Part shown: one piece after another, positions 1 through 10,993 of the stretch | Layout of the letters: each line of letters starts with the position of its first letter | Numbering within the stretch: the first letter of the stretch is position 1 | The notes under the pieces: model-generated | What the model was told of the DNA's origin: nothing | The model's input: the letters and a program-made list of their open reading frames with translations, nothing else | The model's database searches: none | Made by a program: the position numbers and the translations under genes | Origin: Stratiolaelaps scimitus | Lineage: Eukaryota > Arthropoda > Arachnida > Mesostigmata > Laelapidae | Direction: 5' to 3' | DNA length: 64,000 nt | Assembly: GCA_019614645.1 (NCBI GenBank) | Contig: JABWDB010000006.1 | Location: 4,402,001 to 4,466,000, forward strand

Positions 1-458
1 AAAACGAGACCGTAAAGATCACTCAGACGGTTTACAGTTAGCTTCCTATTTGGGCAAGGATTTTTCAACCTTAATTTATAAAATATGTTTTATATGAAAA
101 AAAATATATATATATATAATATATCTATATATTTTTATAATACAATGCGACCCGCATGAATGCTCAAGTAGAACGCATAGCTTATAGTTTGATAGTGGAA
201 TAGTTGTAAACGTTCGGTTGTATTTTGATCACTTAAATATTGTCAATTGAATAAATGCCGGCTTGTATTAGTGTAACAACTGAAATACATGGCCCAATCG
301 ACAATGGGTGACCGTGGGATTTTGAGATGGGCATAAAAGACACCCAAATAAAGACAATCTTATCGTTGTCCATTTGGACCGAGTCGATTGGATGGACCCT
401 CTTCCGATCGACTCGGGTAATCAACGATGAAATCGAGGTTCCCTGAAATAGCGTCTAC
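1..458. other. AT-rich 3' flank, no gene seen
   Basis: This AT-rich stretch lies downstream of the minus-strand gene that ends at 459. It contains a short impure TA/TATA run around 100-140. I see no canonical AATAAA on the minus strand here. A TATAAA-like variant occurs near 75-85, but its role is unknown. No coding sequence is supported. Confidence 0.6.
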
Positions 459-670
459 CTAGCAACAGAATATATTTGTATAAGAAATAGCCGAGAAGAC
501 GTACTCTGCACTGACGCTGTGCCGAAATATCTGATTGACAGTGGCGGCGCAGCTCCACAACAGCATCAACGGCACTCGGGCTGATCGAGTGAGTTCACCA
601 ATGGTGAGGGACCAGCACATGGTGAGCGGCAGTGTTAAACTTAGCAGTAACTCCAATACGTCGCTATGAT
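459..670 (-). CDS. Unrecognised protein, probable terminal exon
   Basis: This looks like the last exon of a multi-exon minus-strand gene. The acceptor is strong: a pyrimidine-rich TTTTCTTCTACCCACAG ends just above 670. The exon opens with two bases that complete a codon begun by the 1303-1552 exon (G plus AT gives Asp), so the frame agrees with the upstream exon. It encodes about 69 residues and ends in TAG at 459-461. There are two hydrophobic stretches: LELLLSLTLPLTMCW near residues 5-19, and VPLMLLWSCAATV in the middle. This suggests membrane association, but I recognise no family. A GTAGAC directly follows the stop and could act as a donor, so a further exon is not excluded. The function is unknown. 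Confidence 0.5.
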
Positions 671-1302
671 CTGTGGGTAGAAGAAAATTAGATAAACTAT
701 GCTCACTAGTAGTTCCGACACAGTTGAAAACAGTCGGCATAAGTTCCGGCAAAATAGATGTAATTTGGCGCCGCTATGTCGCAACCTAGGACACGGATCA
801 TGGGACCTAACCCTTCAGGCAAAGAGATCTTCATCTGTTCATGAATATTGCGCCAACGGGGATTTGCGAAAGAATCGGCTGTCTTCCTCGCAGAGACAGG
901 CGCAGAACGTTTGGGGGAGGGGCTGAACTGCACACCGGGGGCTGTCGTCACGAAATAACAAGGAGAGTAAACATCGATAGGGATTATCGGCGTTATCGGC
1001 CACGGATGTGAACGTGTGAATTGGCATGAAAACATTCGCCAACGCGAAGAATGAATAATGAGATGATCAAAATAAAATGGCACCAAACACCGAACAGGAA
1101 AAGTTCGATTCGAAAATCACCCATCCCCGAGACACCGACCCGCTAATTAGGACGATGTCCCAGGCGAGGAGAAGCACGGCGTTAGAATCGCTAGTTTTTT
1201 TTTCCGATCGCTGCTGTGCGAAGCAAGCTTGTAAATAACAGTTGGTCGTGGAGATAAACTCGTATTGCGCAAATGAGCATTCTCACGTCGGCACACATTT
1301 AC

Positions 1303-1552
1303 CTGCCATAAATCGAACGACGTTGACAATTCGATTGAGAGTTTCTGTAGAGCTATGTCGGACGAACTCGCGAAGGCTGGCGGCACTCGTCTCGAGTGAA
1401 GCGCGGAGTTGATCCCTTTGGGCAGAGAGCGACTCTGCGAAAGATTTCCTTTGACTGGCAGTGCCCATGTCCGAGTAGACACTTTCATCTAACAGCAATG
1501 TTGACGCGTTCATGAGTGCCTCACGGACCTCACCCGCCACGGCCTTGATTTT
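1303..1552 (-). CDS. Unrecognised protein, internal exon, helical
   Basis: This internal exon has an acceptor GGTTTTACAG, with a branch-like GCTAAT a little upstream, and a donor CAG|GTAAAT. It starts in phase 0 and ends after the first base of a codon. It encodes about 83 residues rich in Ala, Ser, Glu, Arg and Leu. The pattern looks helical, as in AVAGEVREALMNAS, SLSAQRDQLRASLETS and TETLNRIVNVVRF. Coiled-coil or helical-bundle character is an inference. The phase fits the exons on both sides. I do not recognise the family. Confidence 0.6.
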
Positions 1553-1734
1553 CTGTAAAACCATTAGCATACGTTGTTGTAATGACAAGCATTGAACAAG
1601 CAAATGCTTCTTCTACTATAGGCACACATAACCTATAAATAAATTTTCCGGGCTGACCCACAGCCAACATTTAACGTTCACGGTACAACTGCTTTCGGCA
1701 TTGGTTCATAAGACGGATAACCCCTTTAAATGCA

Positions 1735-1835
1735 AATGTGTAACGGTGAGGATCGAACCCGTACACCTACGTCCGTCTCCTCCGATTGCAAGGCGCACAC
1801 GAACGCACCACGCTACCGGGCTCGACACACATAAC
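1735..1835 (-). repeat. tRNA-derived SINE head or tRNA pseudogene
   Basis: Read on the minus strand, the segment has a Pol III A-box-like TAGCGTGGTGCG. About 56 bases further on is a near-perfect B box, GGTTCGATCC. The spacing would suit a tRNA with a longer variable region. I see no convincing full cloverleaf or acceptor stem, so a tRNA-derived SINE or pseudogene is more likely than a working tRNA. It lies in the intron between the 1303-1552 and 1980-2231 exons. Confidence 0.5.
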
Positions 1836-1979
1836 CTACAGTGATAGTTAAAATGTACTCGTAAGCGCTTGGCATGAGGCGAAATGCCTGTCGATTACTG
1901 ATAATTGCCTTTGTGGAAATTCACATCGGAATAAAACCAAGAAGCCTATGCAGTGTCTCGTTTCCTTCCTTGGACTTAC

Positions 1980-2231
1980 CTCCAGTGAGGCTCTGGTTCG
2001 TTTCAGAGATGTGAGGTATCCGCAGAACGAGTTGCTTTCATTAAAGAAAGCTGCGAAAACGCTTTTCAAGACGGGGTCCTGTTGGATCACAGCCTGGACG
2101 TCACAATATACAGGGTCCTTTGCGCAGGGCACGTCGCGTCTTATGAGTCCCAAAAAACATCGCGTTAAATGCACAGCCCACCGTACGCGGTCGTTATCGG
2201 AAAACTTTCCAGTTAAACAGCCGGATACATG
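1980..2231 (-). CDS. Unrecognised protein, internal exon
   Basis: This is an internal exon of exactly 84 codons, phase 0 at both ends. The donor is a consensus GAG|GTAAGT and the acceptor is TATGCTAG with a pyrimidine stretch upstream. The peptide is complex and looks like a folded protein: it includes TGKFSDNDRVRWAVHLTRCF, then RRDVPCAKDPVYCDVQAVIQ, then FFNESNSFCGYLTSLKRTR. Five cysteines and an Asn-Glu-Ser sequon could suggest a secreted or lumenal region, but that is speculative. The frame joins the 2839-2963 and 1303-1552 exons without a break. I do not recognise the family. Confidence 0.6.
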
Positions 2232-2838
2232 CTAGCATATTTCATCGAACAAGGAAATACGACAATGAAAAGGTAATCAATCGATTTCCCACAGCTAGGC
2301 CTTAATAAAGCTAGATATTACTGACGGTCAAAAGTCACTCGGCGATCTTTACAGTGACTTCGGGTCCATCCTGCATCATATGTGAGTGAAACTGCTCTTA
2401 TGTTGCAATAGTTGTTTTTGTCAGCAACTGTCACCAATGCATATTATGATCGATACCTTGTAATTCTCAGCAGAATTTCTCACTGGTTATTAGCATAGTC
2501 ATTCACAAGCATACTATATATATAAGCCTCAACCCCTTTATCTCCAGGTGTAGACCGAATACACTCGTGTACGATATGGTGCACACAACCCTCTTAGTTA
2601 TAGCCTTGAAAAGATAAGCCCTAACGAATGTCGGCGTATCTGTGTTTATGAATAGCATCAGTTAACGATGACAATACATCTGTACACAGAGAATGCTTGC
2701 GAAACGAATAGTGACCATTTACAAATTTTAGTTCAGCTATGACACTTTCTTAAATACAAAACGCCTTTGACGAGAATATGTACACTGGAGTCGCAACGTA
2801 TAACAGTTAACAAACACATGCGCGGCCAATTTAACCAC

Positions 2839-2963
2839 CTGCATATCAATATCCATCCAGCACGCTCCAAACGAGGGTAGTTGTCTTAGCAAATCGGATG
2901 CCTCGATCTCCCAGTCAGAGCTTATCGATACCGCAGCGACACATGACGACTTCAACCTCAACA
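2839..2963 (-). CDS. Unrecognised protein, most upstream exon seen
   Basis: This exon begins with two bases finishing a split codon and ends in phase 0. The acceptor is TCTTGATCCATGCATCAG and the donor is ATGCAG|GTGGTT. It encodes about 41 residues, including SSDWEIEASDLLRQLPSF and CWMDIDMQ. The phase-0 end agrees with the phase-0 start of the 1980-2231 exon. The preceding exon must end after the first base of a codon. I did not find it with confidence, so the 5' part of the gene is missing or lies in unassigned sequence upstream. Confidence 0.5.
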
Positions 2964-5249
2964 CTGATGCATGGATCAAGAGAAAGATAAACAATTGAGG
3001 AGATATCATCGTTTTCGAAAACGTTCTATTCGGGCTCGACTGAGTAGAGCCCACTGATATGCAGGGTATAGCCGAGTTTATCGGTGTCGTATCCCTTGTA
3101 TTTATCCACTACGTTGTTTTTAAACGTTTATCATCATTCATCTGCCTGCTACAAGCTTCGAAGGACTATCGTTGAATAATTAATAATGGATCCCATGAAT
3201 ACAAAGGGGAAAGGACATGTTTCTGGTTGGGAAAATTGAAATTCATTTTATAGCAACGAGTTAGTGTTCTGTGAACTTGTTGACGGGTAGCATCACTTTC
3301 AAGAGTGGATAGACTCGAAATGAAATGGCTCCTTGCGGCGAGTGTGAATGACGGAGAGCGCCCGTACTTCTCGGAGACTCTACATTAAAATAGATATACT
3401 CAGATAGGAGTCGATCCACAGCTAGCTTTGTCTAAGAAACTGATCCTGCAGACGGGGCAAAAGGGAGTCGAGGTTCTTGATTCTGTCCCGCAGTAGCAAG
3501 CGCTGTATCCACCCATCCTATCTCTATTGGATTTATTCATGTGCTATATAAGATGTTGTCCTGGATAAAGCATATGCTGAGACGGACAGCGATGTTTTTA
3601 AGCTCAATTCATAGATTCATGTTCTGATGACCCATCTTAGATTATCGGTATTAACCTTACGAAACGAAGCAGCTAACAGCTCTTGAAATAAGATTGGTGT
3701 TTGGCAGTAAACCAGACACAGCATGGTATTCTATGTTTAAATAGCCTTCGACGGAGGTACAGATTTGTTGAGCACTGTAGTGTACCTTTGCTGTACGTCC
3801 TTGGGCGGCTCCATTCCCTGGGTCAGTGGGCAAGCTGGCCCTCGGTGCTCCGTGGGCATGAGAACTGTGGCTGTCTCAGAGTCAACCGGGATTGCCAACC
3901 AGCGATTCACTTCGAATTTCAATCGGATAGCCCGGACAATTCTATATCACTTTCTGTTTCCTCTTGCGATGTTCTACTTGCACTCTCTTGATGCCCCGTC
4001 TCATTGACTGATGAACTTCCATCTGTCCCTCATGGCACGGTATCTTGGAGAATTTCTCTGAAAGTGAATTCCTTGTTAACTGATTGACTTTGAAGACGTT
4101 TTTTTTAAAGTGCATCTTGATCGTTGATCGCTTGAATAGTTAATATGCACCTTGAATGGAGACAGTTCCCAGGTTACGATACTCTACAGTACTATACAAA
4201 CTTAACTCGCTTTAGAGTATAGAGCATTCTTTGAACCGCTGCGATACTGTAACAATTGTTAGCGGTTTTTTTAAATATGTTTGTTTATGTTGGAGCTGAC
4301 CCCCAGCTGTTCCCCTATCTGACAGGCCTCAGCTCTTAACCTTTTAGGTATTACTATGACGACCTGTCGGGGCCACCTTTGCTTATTCTCTTCCTTACTT
4401 GTACCTGGCAAGAATCTTCAGATGAAGAAAGATGATAAAGGTTTTTTGAAATATAGTCATATTATACTCTATGTATATTAAACAAAAGTGGTGACGATAA
4501 AAAACACGTCGCTGACGAACGAATACCGATCTAAACCTGAGTTGGAACGACATTTTGAGCAGATAAAAAGATCGGATTGGGGCTGTTTTGGTGATGAACG
4601 AATTATGGTTCGAATTTTTGCAGAACATTCGCGTTCGTCATTCGAAAAAAGGCGTTTGGAATTGAACTAGATACATTCTGAAACTTGAGGATATTCCCTA
4701 ATAAGATTGGGTTGACTCGTCATGGTTGGATTTTGTCAACACGTTGTGGCAAATTTCCAGGACGGAAGTTTCAAAATGAATGGACCATAGGGAAATTTTA
4801 GATGGACAGTATTTGAACCTACCTGGAGTTTATGGGATCGCAGAAATCGTCGTCGACACCTAAAATTATCGCATGAGTCTGTCGCCTTTCAAGGAACTAG
4901 ACAATAAACGCCAAAGGAATAAAAAGTAGAAAAATGGTCGATTTTGTGGCACCGGGACCTCTGTCCTTTACCTAGTCCTGGCACGAAGGTCTTGAAATAT
5001 TGATTTGTATATAGATATACACAGTATTGCATTCAGTAAATGTGCATTCCAAAAAACCTAGGTTGCACCGTACGCAGGAGAATAATTTCTCTTAGCTAAA
5101 TCAGCGAAGTGGTTTGCATCGTTTGTGTTAACCTTTTTTTCAGTATTCTGACAGACCCATATACGAGATTTGTAGAATTACAACCTTTTCTAGGCAAACA
5201 CGAAATAACTTTGTCTTCGACCTTACTCAAAGAGTTTCAATTTTTTCTA
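2964..5249. other. Unassigned sequence upstream of the first gene
   Basis: This is AT-rich, mostly complex sequence. I expect upstream exons of the minus-strand gene here or beyond, but none is secure. A minus-strand stretch at 3919-4022 reads as a 34-codon Ser/Glu-rich tail ending GLSD-stop behind an ACAG. It could be a terminal exon of another transcript, but it has no other support. No RNA gene was seen. Confidence 0.4.
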
Positions 5250-5740
5250 CTAAAATGGTTCGTCATCGATCTGAACATGTGGTAGTGAGAAGGAGCAAGA
5301 GGCGGGGAATACGAAGCGGCTTACGGAGTTCCCTTCATGTAGACAAATCGTGGACGTGTTTTTCTTGAACTTGATCAGGTCACGCACAATACAGAGCCGT
5401 AATGATATTATCTTCGTGTTTAAGAAGCTCAAAATGGACCGGCTTGCTGTGGCCGGCACCCACCTACAGAGTTTATTATTCATTCTAACCCTGTGTAGCT
5501 CTGAATGAACGGTTACTACGCCAACCTCAACTTGTTTGTCCTCGACCAGGGAAGTCTTGCCAGACCTTGGTGCGTCGTATATAGATTGAATATCTCCCTA
5601 ATGATTTTTTTAACCATGCGTGGTTCAAAGCATCGTCGCCATGCACCCGAGTAACATTTCCAAACGTTTCTTTGGCAGCGTTACCTTTCACGAACTCATG
5701 CAATCCCATATGACGAATGAGCAGTTTTTCACTACTCATC
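5250..5740 (-). mobile_element. Degenerate mariner-family transposon remnant
   Basis: From 5739 down to 5527 the minus strand encodes about 70 residues resembling the N-terminal helix-turn-helix of mariner/SETMAR-type transposases: start MSSEKLLIRH, then HEFVKGNAAKETFGNV, ending in a stop after GRGQTS. Near 5380-5445 another frame reads VHFELLKHED, matching the strand region before the second catalytic Asp. Near 5255-5320 a third frame gives YSPPLAPSHYHMFRSM. This corresponds to the family motif YSPDLAPSDYHLFRSM with both Asp positions changed. The middle of the catalytic domain is missing, the pieces are in different frames and stops intervene, so this is an inactive fossil. The C-terminal end may extend to about 5080. 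Terminal inverted repeats were not identified. Confidence 0.75.
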
Positions 5741-8700
5741 TCGATGCTGTTTTCGCGGCCAAAGGAAGTGACATAGAATGACACTGAAAAACAGAATATT
5801 CTGCTTTGAACATAAACAGATCCCTCTCTCAAATGATCTTGTCTAATCTATTAGTCATCTAGTCAGGTAAAATTAGGCTGTAAATCCAAGATCTGTTTCC
5901 ATAAAAAGTTTTAAGTCCAAGGCTAATTCCGTGTAAAAGGGCGCAAGTCCATATTTTTCATGGAATTATGTTTCTAACTCCTCTGAACTTGCCAAGCTCG
6001 CCGATACCATTTGGCAAATTGTAAGCGACACTAAAGGGAATCCCAAAAACATATATGATATAAGTCTATTTCAATACACGCCGCTATCACAGAAACTACA
6101 ATGACGAACTTCGCCAGACTCAGCCTAAAACACACTTCGAGCCCAAAACGCGAAGAACATCTTCAGCAAGAAGAATTTCGCGAGTCAAATCTTCACACCC
6201 CTTTTGCATCCAATAGCCCTTTATTTAAAATCGATAGAATAGGTAACTGATCGTATAACGAATGAAAGACGGGCACACTCAGACCTAGCTGTACATATCA
6301 TTTCGCATACTGTGATTTAACAGTGCGGAAAATACAAATCAGAGATGCGCCAGTTGGCCGTACACCAAGCTTATGTTTGTTTGTAAGTAAGCGACCGTTT
6401 TTTTCATCGGATGTCACAACACGTGAGGTTCTCTGCACTGATAATATCAAAATAGTTCACGGTCAAAAGGCGATATAAAGCGTTGATTTTCTCATCAAAC
6501 GATGTATGAGTTTGATTATATCTGAAGTACCAAACATTATCGTCGGGGAATCGCACGGCCAGTCATAACACAGAAATCAGAAATAAAAGCCTTGTGTTTC
6601 AAAGTCGCTGCGTCGCTTCGCCCTGCAAATGGTTGCTTGCCTCAATCGTTTACTCACTCTTGTTTTATCTTGTTAGGTGAATGGTAAAAGCTTATATTGG
6701 TTGATTCAAGAAACGGCAATTTTTACAATGTTTACCAAGTTCTGTTATATATCACCACATCGCGGTTACACACTTATGTGTGTATTGAATATGTATACCA
6801 TACATTAGAAGCCTAAGTTTCGAAAGTGATATATACCGACGCTCATCATGAATGGAACAAAAATTCCTGCATGAGTATCGTAATACCATCACGTAGACAT
6901 GGCAGCAATGAATATGTGTACGCACAGCTGGAACGATAATGACGAGTGTTTTGTTCATGTATCTGAAATGTCTCTATTAACCATTGTTCTATGTGACACC
7001 CAGCCGTTTCAGGTGAGAACGACTGAACTTCTGGCTGATAACTCTAGAAGAAGACAATCACAGCAGACACTACAGAAGTAGGCACAGCCGTCATTCATTT
7101 TAAACACGTGCCTCGCTCTCAATTGTAAGGTAGGCCAACTTAGCTCATTCGCACAAGTTGCTTATTCGTACGCGGTGACAGACGGCTAATATTTAATCTC
7201 GCTCGAGTCGTCCTCACATAATTACATTTTTCAAGCGTGACAAATGACTGATAGCAGATGACTTACTCAGAAGTTGACACGAGCATTACTAGCGCAATTA
7301 TCCGCTAATTATTATACAGAGTGGTGGTTTCCCAAGCGTCCAAGCGTGCGTTGAACGGGGCAACGACAGGTCATAGTGGCCCGTACAAATGTATACAATG
7401 TTGATACTTTAGGAAATACCAAGCAATGATGGCCCAGTTCACACGACGAAGAGACTTTCCAAAACGAGTTTGATATCCACGGGACGCGCGCGTGTCGCAC
7501 AGACGAGGCACGATAAACTGGTCAGTCAGGTAGACATTCTGATACTGGTGCATGTTTTCCACCCAGTCGAAATATATCAACAGACATTGTGCGCTATGCC
7601 GTTGGATGGACAACTTTTTAAACGTACACGCACGTATTGAAGATCGAACCTGCTTTTGAACAGGCTGCGTTCGGCGTGAACCTTGTAAACTTCGAAGAAA
7701 CATTTGTGGCAAATCATTGTATGCTATCCCCTAGGAGAATGGACCAAATCAGATTTCCGTTAGACAGCAAACATCAGTACAAATGTAAATCGCACCTCGT
7801 GTGACTACAAAGTTTCTTGTATGTAGCGGTGTACATATATGGCATTTGCATGCTGTGTCCTGTAATGGAATCGGTTGTCGTCCCATCCTCTCCATCTCCT
7901 CGGATTAGGCATTTCCCCTTTATTATATTAAGGACACCTTCTGGAACGCCTGACCCTCGCTGTGCAGAGCGGCAATGCCATCGCCTTCCCCGGGACAATG
8001 TCGGCCTCGGCCCCGGTTTCCAGCTAATCCCCCCGTCCCCCGAATAATCCCTAGAAATAATTCCTAATTATTGTATGTTTGAATAAACACAATGAGATGT
8101 TCATCGTTTTGAGGCAACCATACAATGGTTTTTGCAGTTTCAAGATCTAGCGTAAGTCGGTATCGCTGCTCAAATCGGTTTAAGAAGCGCTGAAGGCTAT
8201 GTAGCTTCACGACGATGCCACAATGTGTTCACTTTTTTCAATGATTCATATTGTTGCAAAATGTTGGTTGACTGCTTGATCGATCCTCCGTTAAGCGCAC
8301 GATTCCCAGAGTCCACTGGACTCCAATTCAAAGCTACAGGAACGAACATGATCCGAGTGTTTCTGCGTTTACGCCTTCGTGTAACACCAGCTACGAACGA
8401 ATGCGAGTAGGTACTTTAATGTTACCGGTTTGAAACCGCTAGCAAAAACTCGGTCTCCTTCGACTCCAAAATGACAGACGGCTAGGATGGCATACGGGCG
8501 AGCTATTATAGCTGTATTAACAATCAACCTTCGAAAAGTCGACACGTACACCAGATATGTGAAGTGATGAGTGGCGAATATGTGGATTCGTGAAAATAAA
8601 ATCGATGTGCTTCAGCTCGTGGGGCGGCGACGACGGGGGACCAATTGGTGTGGCTTCAGTTCGCGCTGCCCCTAACCTACATTATTATAATCCCACGGTT
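5741..8700. other. AT-rich region, no supported gene
   Basis: The sequence is AT-rich and fairly complex. The longest open stretch is a minus-strand frame at 7371-7712, about 113 codons with mixed composition including Trp and Tyr. It has no recognised domain, no convincing splice context and only chance-level length. Nothing else can be assigned. Confidence 0.45.
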
Positions 8701-9865
8701 TATGAAGCCCGTCAGCCCGTGGCGGTGCGCGAGCTCAGCGAATGATGACAGGCCACAGTCACAGCTGTATCGCTACGCCTAGAACGAGCCACGACTCATA
8801 CACTCACACACACACACATATATATATAATCAAGGAAGAACAGCAGAATTATTCCCTGGCAGAAGCTGGCCTGTAACAACGAAACCCACAATTTTGTGGT
8901 TCACTCGGTTCGTCTCAGCGCCATCAGCGAGTTCTCTCCCCCTTGGCTCCTAGATACACTGACTGGCTGGCTGGCTGGCGGGTTACACGTGCATGGCCAC
9001 TGCTCTTGATCAGCGGCAGTCGTTGCCTTCATTTCATTCTCTGCCGCTTCGTCGCCGTTGTCGTCAGCGAATCGCTGCAAATGTAATGTAATGATATTAC
9101 GTCCCTATGATCTTAGCTAGGGAGCTTTTTTTTGTTCACGTTGTCTTTCTCCTGTTGTTTCGGTGGCTTCTCCGTCAGCCGTGCTGGTATCGTCATCATG
9201 CGATATTCAGTTTGTTCCTGCGGAGTTGCTGCTGTTGGCCAACTACCCTTCTGCTCGTGGTTCGTGCCACCTATTCCTGCCTGTTTCATATTCGTCTGTC
9301 GGCCCGTCTGCCCTATACATCAGAGTCTTGCTCGATTATTTCTCCTTTCATAGCACACAACGGCTAGGCCGAGCGAGTAGACCCAAGCCCACGGCCACGC
9401 TCACCCAAACACACGAATGCATGCACAGATTCGGTCATCATTCGTCGTCGAGACAACGACAACGTCGATGTCCGAAGCCACAATGACGGCTGGCTGGATC
9501 TTGCGGTGAAGGAGCAACGTGGGTCCGGTTGTAATCAGTCAGTCAGTCAGCTTCGTGCGCAACAGCGTTTCTGGCCCGGCTGCTGCAGCAGCCAACTTCC
9601 TATCTGGGTCGATTGTTGTGGGGCCGCCCAGTGGCCGTCGGATTGCTTGCCGGACCGGGCGGCTGCTTTGGTAGACAGGGCCGCCCAGGCTGCCCCCCGT
9701 ACTACCCTGGGAAGAAGTCATCGAAAGAAATCGACAGAGAGAGAGAGAAAGAGAACACAACCCACAGCGAACTCGTTCAATTGATGACAGTAAGTGTCGC
9801 GGAGCAGGAAAGGACCGAAATGATAGCCGCGATATGGGGATAGATGGGATAAGGCAGTACCTAGT

Positions 9866-9960
9866 GAGGATTCGAACCGCGGACCTCGCTACGACATATC
9901 ATCGGGACAAAAAAACGAATCAGGTGCAAAATAATCAAAGGGATAACGTTATTAACCAAG
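9866..9960 (-). repeat. Probable tRNA-derived SINE fragment
   Basis: The minus strand contains a perfect B box, GGTTCGAATCC, at about 9869-9879, inside GTCCGCGGTTCGAATCCTCAC. The upstream portion has no clear A box and no tRNA fold that I can complete by eye. A worn tRNA-derived SINE is the simplest reading. Confidence 0.4.
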
Positions 9961-10961
9961 TCATACGGTCCAAGGCTGTTCCGGTTTGTACACGTCTTCT
10001 TTTGGGCGCCTTGTTCCTTGATTGGGGTCCACAGGGTGATTCCCAGCTGGCATCCATTCCTGTTATTGTTTTATACGTAAATACTGACTATCATGCTTTG
10101 CCGGGCCGTTGTTAGTCGATGAACTTGTACATTGGTAGTGCCGCAATGACGGGAACGCAGGAACTATGGATTGCTTAATAATTATTTTGCATATCGACGA
10201 GTGAACATGCAGGGAATGTGAGGCTATTGAGTACGGAACTACAGAGATCTCTCACAATCTCATATGTATATGTATCTATATATAAATAGTCAACAAAAAA
10301 TACAACCTGTTCCGACCTCTTCAGAACCTACCGCGATGTGTAATAGATCCTATACGTCGTATGTGGACTTTCGATTCCCGCGAAGTTTCACGATGAAACG
10401 AAGTTCCTAGCCATCTCAACACACTACAACGGATTCACCGGTGAAACAAGGAGGTGATTATGCGCCTCCCGACATTCAGATTGTATGTGACGTAATTCGT
10501 ATACCCTCATATATATATATATACACATATATATGTCTGTGTGTCCTAACACAAACTACCCAAGACGAGGAGGCTGGTACAGCATGCATGTATGCATCAT
10601 GTCGTTAGACTCGACTGTGGTCGTGCGGTTTCTCCTGGAACCGAGAAACCGGACGGGCGACTTCACTATGAGCTACCCCCTATGATTGAACATGCACGGA
10701 CAAACCAGCCGACACAAACGTCATCATTATTTCAGCTTCACCGCTCTGATTTTATTTCCATCGTTTCAAGGTGATATTTTGCGTCCGCCGCAGCTACGAC
10801 AGAGGTGAGCGCCGTGAGCGCAACGATGTTCTTTGATAAAAGCGCTCCCCTATTTATAATAGTATATCGACAGCCTCAGTTGTTGCTTCTTTATTCTGCG
10901 CTGCCACGACGCGTCGAACTCGTCGTTGGGTTAGACCGAGACGACCCATACGTGTTATATT

Positions 10962-10963
<2 letters not shown>

Positions 10964-10992
<29 letters not shown>
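10964..10992. repeat. (AT)n microsatellite
   Basis: A perfect alternating AT tract of about 29 bp. It is one of many such tracts spaced every few kilobases across the window. Confidence 0.95.

Positions 10993-10993
<1 letters not shown>

Noticed and set aside
3919..4022. Minus-strand Ser/Glu-rich 34-codon tail ending GLSD-stop behind ACAG
   Set aside because: It is short, a second frame is equally open, and there is no link to a supported upstream exon.
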